In this document: piece after piece, positions 1 through 8,333 of the stretch | Layout of the letters: the number at the start of each line of letters is the position of its first letter | Numbering within the stretch: the stretch's first letter is position 1 | Origin: Candidatus Clavichlamydia salmonicola | GTDB lineage: Bacteria; Chlamydiota; Chlamydiia; Chlamydiales; Chlamydiaceae | Length of the DNA stretch: 64,000 bases | Assembly: GCF_015356765.1 (NCBI RefSeq) | Contig: NZ_WTCQ01000003.1 | Span: forward strand, 159,989-223,988 | Reading direction: 5' to 3' | Position numbers and translations under genes: made by a program | Notes under the pieces: model-generated | Seen by the model: only the letters and a program-made list of their open reading frames with translations | Database searches by the model: none | What the model was told of the DNA's origin: nothing

Positions 1-1649
1 AATTTTTTTATATCTATGCAAATAGGAGTGTAAAGATGGCCTCTAAGAGTCACTTTTTTTAAAAAATCAGAATAAGAAAGAGAAGATTTTTGTTTTCTAG
101 GAAAGTTAGTTGAATAAATATTAGCAGATGCAATTGAAGAAGGCTCATGGATTAAATGATTTGTAGTATCTTTAGAAATAGTGCTAACAGAGTCGAATGC
201 TTCTAAGTATTTAAGATTTAATGGCAAGAGGGAGGGCTTTATAGTAGAGTCAAGGCATAGATTTTCTTTATTAGCTAAAGCTTGGATCTCTTGTATAAGT
301 AAATTATGTTGATCAAAGAATGCCTTGGAGGGTACTAAGTCATGCTGATTTGTTGGTAAAGGAGGAGGAGTGGGAATATCATATTGATAATTCATCATGG
401 GTAATTGGCTAGTTGTGGAAGATAAAGTTTGATCGGCATTATTTTCTTCTTCTATTATAGATTGCTCTTCTGGGGTTCTTATTTTTGAAGAAGGATTAAT
501 GTCAAAGTTTATAGTAGCATTAGAAATTATATTTTCCTGATCCTGAGTTAATACACAGTTGGATAATTCTAGAAGACCTTTTAATACTGCAGTTGTATGA
601 GCAGAGTGATTGTGCATTTTTGGTAATGTTATAGATGTTGCCATGGAAAGAATGAGTTTATTGGTATAGGAGGGTAATGATTCTATAAATAAATTTTGAT
701 TTCCTTTGTTAAGCGATGTAGTTGCTAATATTTTAATGTTATTTTTTTTTATTCCTGTAAGTCCTGTGTGTTGAATAAGACAGATTAAGTCTTGAAAAGC
801 AGGAGTGAGTGATTGTGCTTGAGAAGGCTCGAGGTCTTGAAGGAAGCTTGCAGAAAAGTTTTCTTTTATAATAAGCGCTAAAGATCGTGTTTGATCTAAT
901 GGAATATATATAATTTTTGTTTTAGGAATAACAATAGAAGATAAGCCATAAGTGTCTTGGACTTCTCTAATTGCATCAAATAAGTTTTGTAATGATAAGC
1001 ATGAGGTATTAAGGAGTTCAGTATTACAAAAATCATAAAAACCGCTGGTGTCCTTTAAAGGTAATGGAATAATAAATTCAAATTCAGGAAAGCCAGCTAG
1101 TTGAAAAGAAAATGTTTTTAATAAAGGTTCTAGTTTTAGTTGTTCTTTGTTTAGCAAATGTATTTTTTTTAATATAATAGGTAACTCTTTAGTTAAAATG
1201 TTAATAACAAATCTAATTTTATTTGGGGCGTATATAGAAGTTGTTTTAAAAAGATTTTTACTAGTAATGGGCAAGGGAATTATTTTTGATGATGGAGATT
1301 GAGGTGGGTATATTGAAAGAGGAGGTTCTTTTATTAGATAATTATTAAGCGCTTGAGTGTAAAATGTATATAATGAGCGCATAATTATTTTAATTATTAA
1401 AATTATCAAAGGAACTATCAAAGTAAAATAAGAAATAATTTTTATAGCTGTAAGTACAAAAGAAGAATGATTAGAAATTCCCTTAACTTCAAAAAAGCCA
1501 AAATCATAAATATTTTGATAAGGCATTACATAAAATCTATGAGAATTGATGCAAAAATAGTCTTCTATTCCATTAAAAAATGAAAAAAAGGCAGCATGAT
1601 GATTAGGAAGAGGAAAAGAGACAGGGTTAAAAAAAGAAATAGGATTCAT
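1..1649 (-). CDS. Lineage-specific membrane protein, C-terminus outside the window (partial)
   Basis: An open frame of 549 codons runs from an ATG at 1649 to the window edge without a stop. I do not recognise a function. Residues about 68-90 form one strongly hydrophobic segment containing ISYFTLIVP and ending in basic residues. The rest is polar, with a Pro-rich stretch just after the membrane segment and another at about residues 420-440. The segment and the opening residues (M-x-x-ISFF) match the next gene, so the two are paralogues. The ISYFxLIxP pattern resembles families I recall only from Chlamydiae (DUF648-like), but I cannot confirm membership. No good ribosome binding site precedes the ATG. 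It may be a secreted or inclusion/host-directed membrane protein; that is inference. Confidence 0.75.
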   Translation of the reverse strand, partial: MNPISFFNPVSFPLPNHHAAFFSFFNGIEDYFCINSHRFYVMPYQNIYDFGFFEVKGISNHSSFVLTAIKIISYFTLIVPLIILIIKIIMRSLYTFYTQALNNYLIKEPPLSIYPPQSPSSKIIPLPITSKNLFKTTSIYAPNKIRFVINILTKELPIILKKIHLLNKEQLKLEPLLKTFSFQLAGFPEFEFIIPLPLKDTSGFYDFCNTELLNTSCLSLQNLFDAIREVQDTYGLSSIVIPKTKIIYIPLDQTRSLALIIKENFSASFLQDLEPSQAQSLTPAFQDLICLIQHTGLTGIKKNNIKILATTSLNKGNQNLFIESLPSYTNKLILSMATSITLPKMHNHSAHTTAVLKGLLELSNCVLTQDQENIISNATINFDINPSSKIRTPEEQSIIEEENNADQTLSSTTSQLPMMNYQYDIPTPPPLPTNQHDLVPSKAFFDQHNLLIQEIQALANKENLCLDSTIKPSLLPLNLKYLEAFDSVSTISKDTTNHLIHEPSSIASANIYSTNFPRKQKSSLSYSDFLKKVTLRGHLYTPICIDIKK

Positions 1650-1824
1650 TAAGCCATCACATTTTTGTTTCAAAATGATGATTCTTATAATGCTAATAAG
1701 ATTTACCCAGAATCACTATTTTTTTTATTTTCGTAAATTTTTTATTTATAAGTAATTTTTTTATAAAAAAATGCTTATGGATGTTGATGATAGATGAATT
1801 TGCCTCAGAAAAATTATTTAAATG

Positions 1825-2601
1825 TCATGAATTATTTTTTGTTACCATGACATTCAAAACAGAAGATAAAGTTATCTTTACAGGAAGAAGACAACATTTT
1901 GGGACTGTAGAAGGGTCTGTATTTGTCATTATTTGTTCATCTTTTTTTCTTAAAAATTGATTAAAAGTTTTTAATGTAAGCTTTTGGGTATATTTAAACC
2001 TAGGAAGATAGGAGGAATTTTCTGGAATACATAGAGACATTGAAATTGTTGGATCATTTTTATGAAAAAAAGTGACTGTACAATATCTAAAAGGAGTGGG
2101 TTCGTGGTCAGTTTTCAAAGTAGTATCAAATCTAATGATTTTTAAGCTAGGATCTTCAGTAATAGCTCTTCTTATTTCTTCTATAGTTTTATCGAAAAAA
2201 ATTTTAAAATATTTTCTTCTTATTAAATTAGAAGTTAGCCAGGAAGGGAGAGTAAATCCAGTAGAGAGCTCATTTGCAATATAATCAATGTTATTCTTTA
2301 CAGTTTTTAATATATAAAATTTACGTAAAAGAGTTTTAGCTAATAACATCAAAATAGGAATAATTAGTGAAAAGTAAGAGGTAATTTTTAATATTAATAA
2401 AAATTTATCATTAATTTTTAAGGGAGCTTGAAATAAATCAGATAATACAGATCTCTGATTTTGAATTTTATATTTACTAGGGAGGACTATAGCTTTTTTT
2501 TGAAATAAATCAAAATAATTATCTATTTTTTCTGTAAAAAATTCATGTAGAGTGAGTTGTTTAGCATAAAAAAATAAAGGAGTCCAGAAAGAAATTCTCA
2601 T
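1825..2601 (-). CDS. Membrane protein, paralogue of the preceding gene
   Basis: This 258-residue protein has unknown function. From the ATG at 2601 it begins MRISFW, matching the M-x-x-ISFF opening of its neighbour; a frame extension to a TTG at 2616 exists but is less likely. A hydrophobic segment near residues 67-90 carries SYFSLIIP, almost the same as ISYFTLIVP in the neighbour, again followed by basic residues. The C-terminal part is soluble, with phenylalanine- and lysine-rich stretches, and is much shorter than the neighbour's. The two genes are tandem on the minus strand, 175 bases apart. Tandem divergent copies suggest a lineage-specific expansion. No enzyme motif was seen. Confidence 0.7.
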   Translation of the reverse strand: MRISFWTPLFFYAKQLTLHEFFTEKIDNYFDLFQKKAIVLPSKYKIQNQRSVLSDLFQAPLKINDKFLLILKITSYFSLIIPILMLLAKTLLRKFYILKTVKNNIDYIANELSTGFTLPSWLTSNLIRRKYFKIFFDKTIEEIRRAITEDPSLKIIRFDTTLKTDHEPTPFRYCTVTFFHKNDPTISMSLCIPENSSYLPRFKYTQKLTLKTFNQFLRKKDEQIMTNTDPSTVPKCCLLPVKITLSSVLNVMVTKNNS

Positions 2602-2643
2602 TAAAAATGATATCAATAATTACTTATAATTACAATAAATTAA

Positions 2644-2716
2644 TGGGGCAGGCAGGGTTTGAACCTGCGACCTACGGATTATGAGTCCGGAGCTCTAACC
2701 ACTGAGCTACTGCCCC
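2644..2716 (-). tRNA. tRNA with CAT anticodon (Met elongator or Ile2)
   Basis: The minus strand folds into a full cloverleaf: acceptor GGGGCAG with CTGCCCC, D-arm GCTC/GAGC, anticodon loop CTCATAA, and T-arm GCAGG-TTCAAAC-CCTGC. The anticodon CAT fits elongator methionine or, with lysidine at the wobble base, isoleucine-2; the two share this loop and I cannot separate them by eye. The discriminator is A. The 3' CCA is not encoded, so it must be added by the CCA-adding enzyme. Confidence 0.95.
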
Positions 2717-2798
2717 AATAGAAAACAGAATGTTCTCAAACAAAGGATTTAAAAACAATGGGTGATTGCAAATTTATTTAAATATAAAGGTTATGTGC

Positions 2799-3242
2799 CT
2801 ACATAGTTTCCTCATTAGAGGATGTTAAAAAATGTAAAGCGCGTTTTTTCATTTCTAAATGTATGCTCAGTAATCCATTGCTCCTTCCTGGAGAGAGCAA
2901 GTTAGTTAAATTTAGCTCTTTGATGAAATGCGGAGGGCACAAAAGAATAGTTTCTGCTTTTTCATTATTGTATATCCATAATAAGAGGGCGGCCATGCCA
3001 GCAGAAATTAATGCATTGGAATGTGCAAAAAATAAAATTACAGAATTTTTTTTTTCAGAATGAAGATAGGTTAAGGATTGGCATCCATGTACGCGGTTTT
3101 TTGAAATGATCCAATCTTCATTAAATGTAGGTAAATGTTCTCCTAAGGAGATAATTTCTTTATAAATATCTTTTTTTTGAGAAAGAGATGAAATTTTTTT
3201 TATCAGTGATGTTTGTTTTTCAAGACAGGTAGTAAATGGCAT
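2799..3242 (-). CDS. sufE: SufE family Fe-S cluster sulfur acceptor
   Basis: SufE takes persulfide sulfur from a cysteine desulfurase and passes it to the SUF scaffold for iron-sulfur cluster assembly in the cytoplasm. The 147 residues cover the whole family fold. The motif RVHGCQS around Cys54 is the conserved SufE active-site loop; LGEHLPTF upstream of it and the hydrophobic ALLLWIYN helix also fit the family. A cysteine desulfurase-type gene lies at 54368-55507, but nothing shows that the two are partners. It stands alone on the minus strand between a tRNA and a membrane protein gene. No strong ribosome binding site precedes the ATG. Confidence 0.88.
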   Translation of the reverse strand: MPFTTCLEKQTSLIKKISSLSQKKDIYKEIISLGEHLPTFNEDWIISKNRVHGCQSLTYLHSEKKNSVILFFAHSNALISAGMAALLLWIYNNEKAETILLCPPHFIKELNLTNLLSPGRSNGLLSIHLEMKKRALHFLTSSNEETM

Positions 3243-3313
3243 GGTAATTAATAAACGGCATGGTGATTAATTTAATAAAAATAATCATTATAACAGAAAG
3301 GAAATAATTTGGT

Positions 3314-4126
3314 TTAGTTATAAATTTCTTTTTCTAAAGTGGGGGAAAGATTTATAAAAGAAGCCTCTTTAGTATTTTGCATATTTATTAGATCCAGCTT
3401 AGCCTCCATAGAGGCTAATTGAGCTTTGATAGTTACATTTTCTTGCTGTAGTTCATTAACAGTAGTGCTGAGCTTATTGAATATAGATATAAAAATGGGG
3501 TCTGTTGTTGAGCCATTAAATTCATCTATAGGATTGCGAATAACTTGTTTATTCACCTTTTTAATGGTATAAATTAGCTGCATGGCCATAGAGTTTCCTA
3601 AGCAAAATCCAAAAAATCCTCCTAAAATTTGAGGAATAAGACCCATTGCTGTAGCTAGGACTGCTATGAGTACAGAAAGTAAAATTTGCCTTGTTCCATA
3701 GACATCTAATTGATAAAAACCAAAAGTTAAAAGCCCCCACAAAGTATTTTTTTCAGCATATTTATTTTTTCTATCTATAGCTAGGCCTGTAATCATACCA
3801 GCAATAATTCCAACACCAAAACCAATGCCTAATCCTAGTGCCAAGGGAAGAGCTGTAGTTTGAAATCCATTTAAAGCGCCAGTACAAGATATAACAAGAG
3901 CCCAAGCAATAAGGTAAACTAAGATTTTTTGCCATTTGTGTTTAATATATTCTGCTATACCTAGCACTGTTTGTATGAAAATTTGAGGAGGTTTAGGAGG
4001 GCATTTTGAAGATTTAAAAAAAGAAGTATTTGTTTGGAGGGTGGGATGACTTGTGAAAGATAGTGGTAATATAGGATAGTTAATTGTTTTTAATGATTGA
4101 TGGGATAAATTAGAGGCAAATGCCAT
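3314..4126 (-). CDS. Membrane protein with four transmembrane segments and a coiled-coil tail (Inc-like topology)
   Basis: I do not recognise this protein by sequence. Read from ATG 4126 it has a soluble N-terminus of about 65 residues with prolines (CPPKPP), then hydrophobic segments near 68-85, 93-117, 148-163 and 165-185 in two closely spaced pairs rich in Gly and Ala, and a C-terminal heptad-like helix near 215-255. Paired hydrophobic hairpins plus coiled coil recall chlamydial inclusion membrane proteins, but this is topology only. The frame stays open to an ATG at 4219. However, a TATAAT (minus-strand, at 4225-4230) would start transcription about there, which favours 4126. Confidence 0.65.
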   Translation of the reverse strand: MAFASNLSHQSLKTINYPILPLSFTSHPTLQTNTSFFKSSKCPPKPPQIFIQTVLGIAEYIKHKWQKILVYLIAWALVISCTGALNGFQTTALPLALGLGIGFGVGIIAGMITGLAIDRKNKYAEKNTLWGLLTFGFYQLDVYGTRQILLSVLIAVLATAMGLIPQILGGFFGFCLGNSMAMQLIYTIKKVNKQVIRNPIDEFNGSTTDPIFISIFNKLSTTVNELQQENVTIKAQLASMEAKLDLINMQNTKEASFINLSPTLEKEIYN

Positions 4127-4406
4127 AATAAAAAACCTGAGACAGATATTTTGGAAAAAATTTGTAATTAACTGTATATTTTTTCTTAATAGAAATAAAA
4201 AGTATTGATATAATACCATCTTTTATTATAAAGAAACCATGACTAATTATAAATTATTCATTATTAAGGAATAAGATTTAGTGAATATTTTTTATTAAAA
4301 AGTTTTAGTTTTTTTCTATATGTGGGGTACTAAGTAGAAATGTTACTTGCCTCTTTCGAGACTTTGATTTAACTTAGTTTGTTATAAGATTAGTCTGTAG
4401 GAAAGT

Positions 4407-4628
4407 ATGTCAAAAAAAGAAGATACAATAGTTTTAGAGGGGTCTGTACAAGAATTACTTCCAAATATGAATTTTTCTGTCATTTTGGAAAATGGAATGA
4501 AGGTAGCAGCTCATTTATGTGGTAAAATGCGCATGAGTAATATTCGTTTGCTTGTTGGAGATCGAGTTACAGTAGAAATGTCACCTTATGACTTAAGTAA
4601 GGCGCGTGTTGTATATCGACATCGCTAA
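4407..4628 (+). CDS. infA: Translation initiation factor IF-1
   Basis: IF-1 binds the 30S A site during initiation. The 73 residues are the usual full length and form a single S1-like OB fold: the opening with [11 protein letters not shown], the central [15 protein letters not shown] strand pair, and the closing [15 protein letters not shown]. The gene precedes tRNA-Thr and tuf, the same order as I recall in C. trachomatis (CT323-CT322), so it probably opens the expression operon. The start follows GTAGGAAAGT, a ribosome binding site at normal spacing. Confidence 0.97.
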   Translation: MSKKEDTIVLEGSVQELLPNMNFSVILENGMKVAAHLCGKMRMSNIRLLVGDRVTVEMSPYDLSKARVVYRHR

Positions 4629-4709
4629 GGGTTTCTTATTGATTTTTTTGAATTGGTTTCATAGACTGAGCCACTTTTTATTGCTTGGGTGAAATGACCA
4701 AAGAGCAGA

Positions 4710-4781
4710 GCCCGGATAGCTCAGGGGTAGAGCACTTGCATGGTAAGCAAGCGGTCATAGGTTCAATTCCTATTTCGGGCA
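4710..4781 (+). tRNA. tRNA-Thr (GGT)
   Basis: The sequence folds with acceptor GCCCGGA/TTCGGGC, D-arm GCTC/GAGC, anticodon stem CTTGC/GCAAG around loop ATGGTAA (anticodon GGT), and T-arm ATAGG-TTCAATT-CCTAT. The discriminator is A and no CCA is encoded. It lies between infA and tuf on the same strand and is likely cut out of a shared transcript. Confidence 0.96.
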
Positions 4782-4839
4782 AAATGAAAAACAAACAAAG
4801 AAGCAATGCTTCTGGAAATATTTTAAGAGGATTCTTGAC

Positions 4840-6021
4840 ATGTCAAAAGAAACTTTTCAACGTAACAAGCCTCACGTTAACATAGGAACGATTGGGCACG
4901 TCGATCATGGCAAAACAACATTAACTGCAGCAATTACTAGAGCTTTAGCTGGAGATGGATTAGCTGATTTTCGTGATTATGCTTCCATTGATAACACACC
5001 TGAAGAAAAGGCTCGTGGGATTACGATTACAGCTTCTCATGTAGAATACGAAACTGCTACTCGGCATTATGCTCATGTAGACTGTCCTGGTCATGCTGAT
5101 TATGTAAAAAATATGATTACTGGCGCTGCTCAAATGGATGGAGCTATTTTAGTGGTTTCTGCTACAGATGGAGCTATGCCTCAAACGAAAGAACATATTT
5201 TATTAGCTCGTCAAGTAGGTGTTCCATACATTGTTGTATTTCTTAACAAAATTGATCAAATAGCACCTGAAGATATGGAGTTAGTTGATTTAGTAGAGAT
5301 GGAATTAGCAGAGCTATTAGAAGAAAAAGGCTATGCTGGATGTCCTATTATTCGTGGTTCAGGATTAAAGGCATTAGAAGGCGATCCAGAGCAAGTTAAA
5401 AATATTCTCGCTCTTATGGATGCAGTGGATGCTAATATTCCAACGCCTGAAAGAGAAATTGATAAGCCATTCTTAATGCCAGTAGAAGATGTTTTCTCTA
5501 TTTCTGGTCGTGGTACTGTTGTAACAGGGCGTATTGAAAGAGGAGTTGTAAAGACTTCTGATAAGGTTCAAATTATTGGATTATCTGATACTCGTGATAC
5601 AATTGTTACTGGTATTGAAATGTTTCGTAAAGATTTGCCAGAAGGAAGAGCAGGGGAAAATGTTGGTCTGTTGCTAAGAGGTATTGGGAAAGGTGATGTT
5701 GAGCGAGGGATGGTAATTGCTGTTCCAGGTAGTGTAAAAGCTCATATGAAATGTAAAGGCGCTGTTTATATTTTAACAAAAGAAGAAGGAGGGCGTCATA
5801 AGCCTTTCTTTAGTGGTTACCGTCCTCAATTTTTCTTCAGAACAACTGATGTAACAGGTGTTGTTACATTGCCTGAAGGTGTGGAAATGGTAATGCCAGG
5901 TGATAATGTTGAGTTAACTGTTGAATTAATTTCTCCAGTTGCTCTTGAAGAGGGTATGCGTTTTGCTATTCGTGAAGGTGGCAGAACTATTGGGGCAGGT
6001 ACTGTTTCAGCAATTCTTTAA
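4840..6021 (+). CDS. tuf: Elongation factor Tu
   Basis: EF-Tu is the GTPase that delivers aminoacyl-tRNA to the ribosome. The 393 residues are full length. G1 GHVDHGKT lies at residues 19-26, the G3 motif DCPGHADYV is near residue 80, and the G4 motif reads NKID near 135, as in chlamydial EF-Tu rather than the more common NKCD. Domains 2 and 3 are complete ([34 protein letters not shown]). It lies between tRNA-Thr and tRNA-Trp. A perfect 11-bp hairpin follows the stop. It is the only tuf copy in the window. Confidence 0.98.
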   Translation: MSKETFQRNKPHVNIGTIGHVDHGKTTLTAAITRALAGDGLADFRDYASIDNTPEEKARGITITASHVEYETATRHYAHVDCPGHADYVKNMITGAAQMDGAILVVSATDGAMPQTKEHILLARQVGVPYIVVFLNKIDQIAPEDMELVDLVEMELAELLEEKGYAGCPIIRGSGLKALEGDPEQVKNILALMDAVDANIPTPEREIDKPFLMPVEDVFSISGRGTVVTGRIERGVVKTSDKVQIIGLSDTRDTIVTGIEMFRKDLPEGRAGENVGLLLRGIGKGDVERGMVIAVPGSVKAHMKCKGAVYILTKEEGGRHKPFFSGYRPQFFFRTTDVTGVVTLPEGVEMVMPGDNVELTVELISPVALEEGMRFAIREGGRTIGAGTVSAIL

Positions 6022-6038
6022 TTATCTCTGATAATTTG

Positions 6039-6063
6039 AGCTTGATCATATAATGATCAAGCT
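6039..6063 (+). promoter_or_regulatory. Perfect hairpin between tuf and tRNA-Trp
   Basis: AGCTTGATCAT, a 3-base loop ATA and ATGATCAAGCT make a perfect 11-bp stem that starts 17 bases after the tuf stop codon and ends three bases before the first base of tRNA-Trp. No T-run follows, so it is not a classic terminator. It may protect the tuf mRNA 3' end or guide RNase processing of the tRNA 5' end. Confidence 0.7.
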
Positions 6064-6066
6064 TAT

Positions 6067-6139
6067 GGGTGTGTAGCTTAGCTGGTAGAGCAGTGGCCTC
6101 CAAAGCCACCGGTCAGGGGTTCGATTCCCTTCGCACCCG
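6067..6139 (+). tRNA. tRNA-Trp (CCA)
   Basis: The cloverleaf has acceptor GGGTGTG/CGCACCC, anticodon stem GTGGC/GCCAC around loop CTCCAAA (anticodon CCA), and T-arm CAGGG-TTCGATT-CCCTT. The discriminator is G, as is usual for tRNA-Trp, and no 3' CCA is encoded. It lies between tuf and secE, the position I recall in other chlamydiae. Confidence 0.96.
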
Positions 6140-6207
6140 TAAATAAGGTCTTTATAAAAATGTTGTTTAGTTAAAGAGCATTTTTTGAAAATTTATAGTC
6201 AGTGGTT

Positions 6208-6453
6208 ATGAAGGACAAAAAACGTAAAGTAATTACTTTAGCTAAAGAAAAAATAAGCTTTATGGCTTTTTCTAGGGCTTTAAAAGAAGAAGTAGGTAAA
6301 ATTGAATGGACTGATAAGCAGCACTTATTAAGCTATTCAAAAATCATTCTGATGAGCTTGTTATTGTTTGGTGCTGGTGTTTATTTGATAGATGGCCTGA
6401 TTAAAGGTGGTCTTGATACTATTAATATTTTTATGAATTTTTTCTTTGGTTAG
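6208..6453 (+). CDS. secE: Preprotein translocase subunit SecE
   Basis: SecE is the small membrane subunit that clamps SecY in the inner-membrane protein channel. The protein has a basic N-terminus, the conserved amphipathic helix with ALKEEVGKIEWT (the Ec-type K-x-x-W-P/T motif), and one transmembrane segment near residues 45-62. It sits directly before nusG, the usual bacterial order. I prefer the ATG at 6208; a GTG two codons upstream at 6202 is also possible. The gap to nusG is six bases, so the pair is cotranslated or at least cotranscribed. Confidence 0.93.
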   Translation: MKDKKRKVITLAKEKISFMAFSRALKEEVGKIEWTDKQHLLSYSKIILMSLLLFGAGVYLIDGLIKGGLDTINIFMNFFFG

Positions 6454-6459
6454 ATAACA

Positions 6460-7005
6460 ATGCATAGTTGGTATGTTGTTCAAGTTTTTACAGCTCAAGA
6501 GAAGAAGGTTAAAAAAGCTTTAGAAGATTTTAAAGTTTCTTCTGGCATGGCTGATCTTTTGGAAGATATTATGCTTCCAACAGAAAATGTTATGGAGATT
6601 AAGAAGGGCGAGCAAAAAGTTATAGAAAAGCGAATTTGGCCTGGTTATGTGTTGTTGAAGATGATACTGACTGATGATTCATGGGCTTATGTAAAAGCTG
6701 TTCCAGGTGTCATAGATTTTCTTGGAGGAGACAAACCAGCCCCTTTATCTGATGCAGAAGTTCATGATATTTTACTACATTTAGAAGAGAAAAAGTCTGG
6801 CGTAGTTCCAAAACATAAATTTGAAATTGGTGCTCATGTTAAGATTAATGATGGAGTTTTTGTTAATTTCATAGGAACTGTATCTGAAGTTTTCCATGAT
6901 AAGGGACGACTTAGTGTAATGGTTTCTATTTTTGGTAGAGAAACTCGAGTGGACGATTTAGAATTTTGGCAAGTTGAAGAGGCCATTCTTGATCAAGATT
7001 CGTGA
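6460..7005 (+). CDS. nusG: Transcription termination/antitermination factor NusG
   Basis: NusG binds RNA polymerase across the DNA cleft and links it to Rho or to ribosomal protein S10. At 181 residues it is of normal length. The NGN domain opens with WYVVQVFTAQEKKVKKAL, and includes RIWPGYVLLKM and the PGVIDFLGG motif. The KOW domain follows (FEIGAHVKINDGVFVNFIG). It lies after secE and before rplK, the standard cluster. A small candidate leader reading frame and a promoter occupy the 146-base gap to rplK. Confidence 0.97.
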   Translation: MHSWYVVQVFTAQEKKVKKALEDFKVSSGMADLLEDIMLPTENVMEIKKGEQKVIEKRIWPGYVLLKMILTDDSWAYVKAVPGVIDFLGGDKPAPLSDAEVHDILLHLEEKKSGVVPKHKFEIGAHVKINDGVFVNFIGTVSEVFHDKGRLSVMVSIFGRETRVDDLEFWQVEEAILDQDS

Positions 7006-7040
7006 TTTAGTTGATGTCAACTTCTTAAAATTATAGGAGA

Positions 7041-7118
7041 ATGATGAAATCAGTATATTCTAAATTCTTTTCTTCTTATAATGCCCAGATCTGTTCCTCA
7101 ATTGTTTCAGTGAATTGA
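7041..7118 (+). CDS. Candidate 25-codon leader peptide upstream of rplK
   Basis: The gap between nusG and rplK contains AGGAGA directly followed by ATGATG and an open frame of 25 codons ending in TGA at 7116-7118. The best Shine-Dalgarno in the gap therefore belongs to this frame and not to rplK. Spacing is very short from the first ATG and about four bases from the second. The peptide (starting MMKSVYSKFF) resembles nothing I know. The rplK promoter candidate overlaps its 3' end. It could be a regulatory upstream ORF or chance. Confidence 0.25.
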   Translation: MMKSVYSKFFSSYNAQICSSIVSVN

Positions 7119-7130
7119 AATTTTGATAAT
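7102..7130 (+). promoter_or_regulatory. Candidate promoter for rplK
   Basis: TTGTTT at 7102-7107 and GATAAT at 7125-7130 are separated by 17 bases, a good match to a sigma-70/sigma-66 type promoter. Transcription would begin near 7137, giving a leader of about 15 bases before the rplK ATG at 7152. It would allow the rplKAJL-rpoBC block to be transcribed separately from secE-nusG. Confidence 0.45.
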
Positions 7131-7151
7131 ACGTATTGAAAAGGTTTCTTT

Positions 7152-7577
7152 ATGTCTAAGAAAAAGATAGTTAAATATCTTAGGTTACAAATTCTTGCTG
7201 GAAAAGCTAATCCAGCTCCACCAATAGGACCTTGTTTAGGTGCTGCGGGGGTCAATATTATGGGTTTTTGTAAGGAGTTTAATGCAGCTACTCAGGATAA
7301 AGTTGGTGAGCTTTTGCCAGTTATTATTACTGTTTATGCTGATAAAAGTTTTTCATTTATCACCAAACAACCACCAGCATCATCTCTTATTAAGAAAGAA
7401 TTAGGGCTGGAATCAGGTTCTAAAATTCCAAATCGCGATAAAGTTGGAAAATTGACAAATGATCAAGTGAAAAAGATCGCTGAAAGAAAATATCCTGACT
7501 TAGGGGTTGTGTCCATGGATTCTGCTATGCAGATGATTCGAGGGACTGCCCAAAGTATGGGGATTGATGTCGAATAA
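7152..7577 (+). CDS. rplK: 50S ribosomal protein L11
   Basis: L11 forms the base of the ribosomal stalk with L10 and 23S rRNA. The 141 residues are standard length. The N-terminal domain shows [29 protein letters not shown], split here only for description, with the Pro-rich linker; the C-terminal domain ends [11 protein letters not shown]. It is the first gene of rplK-rplA-rplJ-rplL, with 42 bases to rplA. A promoter candidate lies just upstream. Confidence 0.98.
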   Translation: MSKKKIVKYLRLQILAGKANPAPPIGPCLGAAGVNIMGFCKEFNAATQDKVGELLPVIITVYADKSFSFITKQPPASSLIKKELGLESGSKIPNRDKVGKLTNDQVKKIAERKYPDLGVVSMDSAMQMIRGTAQSMGIDVE

Positions 7578-7619
7578 AACCGGCAATATTTAGATTTAGA
7601 TTAGGACTTTAATGCAGTT

Positions 7620-8318
7620 ATGACAAAAAAGAGTAAAAGGATAAAAGATCTTTTAGGAGAATATAATGTAAAACAAACATATTCTCTTTTAGATGCTATT
7701 AAAATTTTGAAAGCCTCTGCTCCAGTTAAGTTTGATCAAACTATCGATGTATCTCTTAAGATCGGTGTTGATCCTAAACGATCTGATCAGCAAGTGCGTG
7801 GACCAGTTTTTCTTCCTCATGGAACAGGAAAAAAATTATCTATTTTGGTTTTTGCCTCTGGTGATAGATTATTGGAAGCTATTGAGGCAGGTGCTGAGTT
7901 TGCTGGTAATGACGATTTGATTGAAAAAATCAAAGGTGGTTGGACTGACTTTGATGCTGTTGTAGCAACACCTGATATGATGAGAGAGATTGGAAAGATT
8001 GCTAAAATTTTAGGGCCTAGAGGCCTTATGCCTTCTCCAAAATCAGGAACTGTAACGACAGATATTAGTAAAGCTATTGCAGAGCTCAAAAAAGGAAAGA
8101 TTGAGTTTAGGCTTGATCGTAATGGGGTATGTAATGCTGGGGTAGGAAAACTTTCTTTTTCTGAAGAAGCTTTGAATGAAAACATAAAATCTTTTATTCA
8201 AGCAGTACTTCGTGCTAGGCCAGCTTCTGCTAAAGGGCAATATTTAATTTCATTTGCTGTTTCTTCTACCATGGGTTTAGGCCTTCGTGTTGACTTGAAA
8301 GAAATGATGTCTTTGTAA
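7620..8318 (+). CDS. rplA: 50S ribosomal protein L1
   Basis: L1 forms the mobile L1 stalk and, in many bacteria, represses its own operon by binding the rplK leader. The 232 residues match the family. Recognisable parts are [21 protein letters not shown] near residue 40, shown here in part, then [13 protein letters not shown] and the [16 protein letters not shown] motif near residue 140. It sits between rplK and rplJ, 15 bases before the latter. Whether autoregulation operates here cannot be read from the sequence. Confidence 0.98.
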   Translation: MTKKSKRIKDLLGEYNVKQTYSLLDAIKILKASAPVKFDQTIDVSLKIGVDPKRSDQQVRGPVFLPHGTGKKLSILVFASGDRLLEAIEAGAEFAGNDDLIEKIKGGWTDFDAVVATPDMMREIGKIAKILGPRGLMPSPKSGTVTTDISKAIAELKKGKIEFRLDRNGVCNAGVGKLSFSEEALNENIKSFIQAVLRARPASAKGQYLISFAVSSTMGLGLRVDLKEMMSL

Positions 8319-8333
8319 TGATGAGAGGATGAT

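Noticed and set aside
4685..4885. Plus-strand frame across tRNA-Thr into tuf
   Set aside because: It translates the tRNA gene and overlaps the tuf start in another frame; chance.
7817..8185. Minus-strand frame of 122 codons inside rplA
   Set aside because: Fully antisense to a clear ribosomal protein gene; a shadow frame.
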